The notes below the pieces were generated by a model. It was not told the DNA's origin and did not search any database. It saw only the letters and a program-made list of their open reading frames with translations. This document shows positions 6,795 through 9,092 of a DNA stretch of 9,092 nt, piece after piece. Every line of letters begins with the position of its first letter. Positions within the stretch are counted from its first letter, which is position 1. The DNA is from JAIEPT01 sp038217425 (GTDB lineage Bacteria > Planctomycetota > Planctomycetia > Gemmatales > Gemmataceae). The DNA lies in NCBI GenBank assembly GCA_038217425.1, contig JBBQPM010000239.1:1-9092 (forward strand). The letters are read 5' to 3'. Position numbers and translations under genes: made by a program.

Positions 6795-7496
6795 TCAACC
6801 GACCGTTGCGACGCGGGCTTGTTTTAGATGGCGGCTTCGGTGAACTCTATAAATCCCATCCGTAACCAAGACCGAAAAGAAACGACTGCTTGGAACGACG
6901 GGAAGGCGAATCCCACCCGCCATTTCTTGCTCGCGATAGCAGGTGACAACGTCGGGTAGCTCTCCCGGCGCATGCTGAATCCGCTGGTAAAACTCAACCG
7001 GCGACTCGTCGTCACGCGGAACTATCTCGGCCCGTCGGGCCCGCTCCAGCACCCCCGTGCAAACGACGTTTAGAATTGGCAGATCCGTCCTCAATTGATT
7101 CTCAGTCGCGGTGACGATAACTTCGAGACCTCGGCTCGCGCCGTGGGAAACTACAACCATTTCATGTTTGGCCGCGACCAACAGAATCTCCTTGACTAGG
7201 TCGTAAACTACTTCCGGGGACTCTCCGATCTTCAAGTCTTCCAAGGTAAGTTGTCGGAGGGAGTCTGCTCCAGCCAAGGCTCCCATCGCGTCAGTTCGAT
7301 TGAATTCTTGTTGCTTGGACATGAAGTATCGTTTGCAGGCGATCGGCAGGAACATAAAGTTCTCAATCTTCCCGTCGGTGACCGTGATCTGGCTGTACGA
7401 AATTGGCACGGTTTCTCCCGCCACTTGCATCGTCTCGACCGCAACGACAAGCCTGTCGCTTGCCCAATGGTTTTCTGAAAGCTTTGTCTTCATCAT
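6795..7496 (-). CDS. 233-residue protein resembling a catalytically dead DEDD exonuclease
   Basis: The start is well supported: AGGAG (7507-7503) lies 6 bases before the ATG at 7496. By eye the sequence follows the DEDD 3'-5' exonuclease layout of the Pol III epsilon/RNase T type. A strand reads DRLVVAVET (14-22), where active enzymes have D-x-E-T; here Ala19 replaces the Asp and Glu21 is kept. It continues ITVTDGKI (37-44), then LTLEDLKIGESPEVV (83-97), then VVVSHGASRGLEVI (114-127) where active enzymes have HNaxFD; Gly119, Arg122 and Gly123 replace Asn, Phe and Asp. The segment LPILNVVCTGVLERARR (139-155) resembles the Thr-x-x-x-(A/S)-Arg region. Motif III with its His and Asp is not seen. 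If the resemblance is real, the protein keeps the fold without the chemistry, perhaps as a binding or regulatory subunit. It is a soluble protein with no membrane segment. It lies downstream of, and in the same direction as, the replication genes, across a 424-base gap. The fold call is tentative; the gene itself is likely. Confidence 0.6.
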   Translation of the reverse strand: MMKTKLSENHWASDRLVVAVETMQVAGETVPISYSQITVTDGKIENFMFLPIACKRYFMSKQQEFNRTDAMGALAGADSLRQLTLEDLKIGESPEVVYDLVKEILLVAAKHEMVVVSHGASRGLEVIVTATENQLRTDLPILNVVCTGVLERARRAEIVPRDDESPVEFYQRIQHAPGELPDVVTCYREQEMAGGIRLPVVPSSRFFSVLVTDGIYRVHRSRHLKQARVATVG

Positions 7497-7920
7497 AATT
7501 TTCTCCTAGTTGAAAAGTGGTGCGTGATTCGGCTTTCTGTCGCGAACTACAATGAGCGTCGGCTTTGCGATTACGATCTACCCTGCTAGCGCCAGTTGGA
7601 GAACAAGCAAGGTGCCACTCCTTTGAAACGTTTGAAGGCCAAAACGAGGCTGACGTGTTCGTCCTTCTAAGGTAGGCTGCGGTGGAGGCCAATTCGTTCC
7701 ACAAACACTTTCACCGAAACCAGTTATGGTAAACCAGTGTAGGTAGGGGAGGTTGATGCAGAAAAAGCAGAGCCAGCAATATAGTTTTGAAGGATGACGT
7801 CAGGGGAACTTATTTAAATACAACCTACTCTACCTACACCAGTTTTTTCTAAGTGCCCTTCTGAAAATAACTTAGGATAAGAATCAACCTACCTGAATAG
7901 ACCCTCAATGTACCCAGTGA
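7497..7920. other. AT-rich non-coding interval, candidate origin or control region
   Basis: This 424-base gap separates the 233-residue gene from the winged-helix gene, both on the minus strand. It is clearly AT-richer than the left half of the window. Its right half holds the inverted repeat and ACCTAC boxes described separately, with a TGACGTCA palindrome (7795-7802) and a TATTTAAATA palindrome (7811-7820) between the arms. The left half (7497-7704) carries only an open minus-strand frame (7704-7363) that runs into the next gene in another frame and shows no protein-like features. The promoter of the 233-residue gene should lie here, but I cannot place it. Confidence 0.45.
7732..7894. repeat. 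24-bp imperfect inverted repeat with iteron-like ACCTAC boxes
   Basis: The left arm (7732-7755) and right arm (7821-7844) match as inverted repeats at 20 of 24 positions across a 65-base spacer. The arms contain GTAGGT at 7739-7744 and ACCTAC at 7823-7828 and 7832-7837, nine bases apart. A further ACCTACCT lies at 7887-7894, and a GGTAGG outside the arms at 7671-7676. The spacer carries two perfect palindromes, TGACGTCA and TATTTAAATA, the second touching the right arm. Repeated short boxes plus an AT-rich block next to replication genes suggest an initiator-binding origin. A regulator-binding site or a transposon-like terminal pair are alternatives. On the plus strand the right arm is followed by six T, but the long spacer makes a simple terminator unlikely. 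Confidence 0.55.
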
Positions 7921-8421
7921 TCAAGATCCGGGAATGAGCCGCAGCTTATTGAACATCGTTGCGGTCTTTTTCGGCTTCGCATGACTGCCGCGCCAGACCC
8001 AACCGGGCCGACCGGTTTTCTTGGAGTAGCTCAATTCCGCGATAGAAAGGGCTCGCAGATAAGGAGTCGCCTTGTTGATCGGCAAGTTGTTACCGGTAGC
8101 CTTCTGCAGCCAGTCGGTGATCTCCGCCGTGGTGAAAAAGAGGCAGCAGGTGTCGGGATTCTGATTCTCGTCGCGCAGTTTCTGTCGAAAAAAGTCGACG
8201 ACTAAGTCGGTTTCGTTGCTATCGTCATCCACCTCCGCTTGGCGCTCGGCGATGAGCTTCTTACATGCTTCGGGATTCGCAACCTTCGATAACACGGCCT
8301 TCTCGAACGAAGACCAACGAGTAAAAGTGGTCTCGGCTTGCGGTTCGTCCGGGACCTGCGAAGGGCAGGCTTTATTTCCGGTTGAACCGCGTTTCCCTTT
8401 CGTCTTCCCAGTCGTTTTCAT
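7921..8421 (-). CDS. Small winged-helix-like protein of a replication module
   Basis: A 166-residue protein with a basic, Lys/Gly-rich N-terminus (1-17), an acidic helical middle (about 36-88) and a C-terminal segment with winged-helix layout. A helix at 97-108 (TTAEITDWLQKA) is followed by a second helix with NKATPYLRALSI (116-127), then a strand-turn-strand wing AELSYSKKTGRPGWVWRG (128-145) and a basic tail. Such winged helices are common at the C-terminus of phage and plasmid primase-helicases; here it appears as a separate protein directly behind the helicase gene. The ATG at 8421 overlaps the helicase TGA as ATGA, and AGGAG (8433-8429) precedes it by 7 bases, so the two are translationally coupled. 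The likely role is DNA binding in replication of the element, or an autoregulator. The gene is well supported; the fold is inferred from pattern only. Confidence 0.7.
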   Translation of the reverse strand: MKTTGKTKGKRGSTGNKACPSQVPDEPQAETTFTRWSSFEKAVLSKVANPEACKKLIAERQAEVDDDSNETDLVVDFFRQKLRDENQNPDTCCLFFTTAEITDWLQKATGNNLPINKATPYLRALSIAELSYSKKTGRPGWVWRGSHAKPKKTATMFNKLRLIPGS

Positions 8422-9092
8422 GGTTGTTCTCCTAAAAGGTTGCCAATATCGTTCAGAATGTGCCAGCGAAACTCATTGATGTAATTTCGTACGTCTTGTT
8501 CCCACGTCGGGTTGTAGACGGGTCGTTGTAAGGTAACGATGAACACACGTTTCGCCATGTCCTTGGAGAGCGACGCGCCGTTAAGCGTCAGGGCCCATGT
8601 GAGGGTGTTAGGACGTCGGCCCTCGCCCTTGTACATTTGATGCCCGGAGATGACGGGAGAGGTGATTAGGCCTTCCAGATCAGCCCAGCTGAAGCGATAT
8701 GTTTTGATATTGTCGATGCGTGCCACGCGTAACGTACTCGCACCAGGCGACAACAGGCGTTTCTTGATGGCCACAATGTCCTCCGTAGGAGAGATCTCGA
8801 TCATTCCGCCTACTAGCTCGCTGCACAACTCGATCAGCTTCGATTTACCGACGCCGCGCCCGACCTCAGGGTCGTTGTCGGCCGCGGTGAATAGCCACGC
8901 CGGGCGAGAGCCCGGCGGTCCTCCCCAGACCAAGCAGAGAATAAACGCTTTGATCAGTTCGCGGTCGCCGGGAGTCATGGGACTGAAAAAATTCACAAGC
9001 TCCTCAAGGCACTGGCCGTTCGACTCAGGCAACTCTGGATGCAAATAGTACGCATCAGGTAACAGGGGCATGTGCGGATAGCACTCGACGGA
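8418..9092 (-). CDS. Phage/plasmid replicative helicase (P-loop, SF3-like), C-terminal part
   Basis: The frame is open to the right edge, so the N-terminus (possibly with a primase domain) is outside the window; an internal ATG at 9071 is used below only for numbering. Visible are a helical lead-in (20-50), LFTAADNDPEVGRGVGKSKL with the Walker A G-x-GVGKS (71-77), a Walker B-like strand ending RIDN (119-121), then ALTLNGASLSKDMAKR, in which Asn164 fits sensor 1 and Arg175 an arginine finger. The C-terminus (180-217) is helical. This order fits the helicase part of D5/VirE-like replication proteins of phages, plasmids and integrative elements, which unwind DNA for the element's own replication. 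The stop TGA (8420-8418) overlaps the next gene's ATG. The family is clear at the level of mobile-element P-loop helicase/ATPase; the exact subfamily is not. Confidence 0.75.
   Translation of the reverse strand, partial: SVECYPHMPLLPDAYYLHPELPESNGQCLEELVNFFSPMTPGDRELIKAFILCLVWGGPPGSRPAWLFTAADNDPEVGRGVGKSKLIELCSELVGGMIEISPTEDIVAIKKRLLSPGASTLRVARIDNIKTYRFSWADLEGLITSPVISGHQMYKGEGRRPNTLTWALTLNGASLSKDMAKRVFIVTLQRPVYNPTWEQDVRNYINEFRWHILNDIGNLLGEQP

Noticed and set aside
6415..6798. 127-codon minus-strand frame
   Set aside because: Antisense to the capsid remnant; Arg-rich with no protein-like segments.
7363..7704. 113-codon minus-strand frame with its own ATG
   Set aside because: It runs into the 233-residue gene in a different frame, has no ribosome site and reads as low-quality sequence.
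7497..7920. CRISPR array or tRNA gene in the AT-rich gap
   Set aside because: The repeats are short, unevenly spaced and inverted, and no cloverleaf with a T-loop GTTC motif in place is visible.

Overview
The window looks like a chromosomal accessory region of a GC-rich bacterium. A planctomycete of the Gemmata type is my guess, from the codon use, the very large repeat-rich protein and the style of the capsid remnant; this is an inference and cannot be proved from the window. Gene density is low, and several short reading frames look broken.

Left part (1-1502): fragmentary. At the left edge a minus-strand reading frame starts like a PIN-domain ribonuclease and runs out of the window, possibly frameshifted. 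After a stretch with no convincing gene comes a GC-rich intrinsic terminator (687-709, minus sense). It serves a small minus-strand gene (711-1104) of unknown function that is intact only if one base is removed from a six-C run. Upstream of that gene are a perfect 12-bp hairpin and a cluster of inverted and tandem repeats, which lead to the start of the main gene.

Centre (1503-6245): one plus-strand gene for a 1580-residue multidomain protein. It has an N-terminal PD-(D/E)xK nuclease-like segment (Mrr/Cap4/DUF4297 style, QxK motif), a STAND-type P-loop NTPase core whose Walker A motif has alanine in place of the lysine, and a long C-terminal alpha-solenoid (HEAT-like, ending in TPR). This is the architecture of the Avs family of single-gene anti-phage sensors, so the protein is best read as a divergent Avs-like defence protein. 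It is the main candidate for an undescribed system.

Right part (6246-9092): debris and part of a mobile element. A fragment of an HK97-type major capsid gene with an in-frame TAG lies just downstream of the defence gene, next to other short protein-like remnants. Everything after it is on the minus strand and AT-richer. Reading right to left, a P-loop/SF3-like replicative helicase (cut by the window edge) overlaps by ATGA with a small winged-helix-like protein. Then comes an AT-rich non-coding interval with a 24-bp inverted repeat and iteron-like ACCTAC boxes, and then a 233-residue protein that resembles a DEDD exonuclease without its catalytic aspartates. This looks like the replication module of a phage, plasmid or integrative element.

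Taken together: a putative defence NTPase sits in a graveyard of mobile-element pieces beside a replication module. This is a typical setting for cargo defence genes, but no functional link between the parts is shown by the sequence itself.
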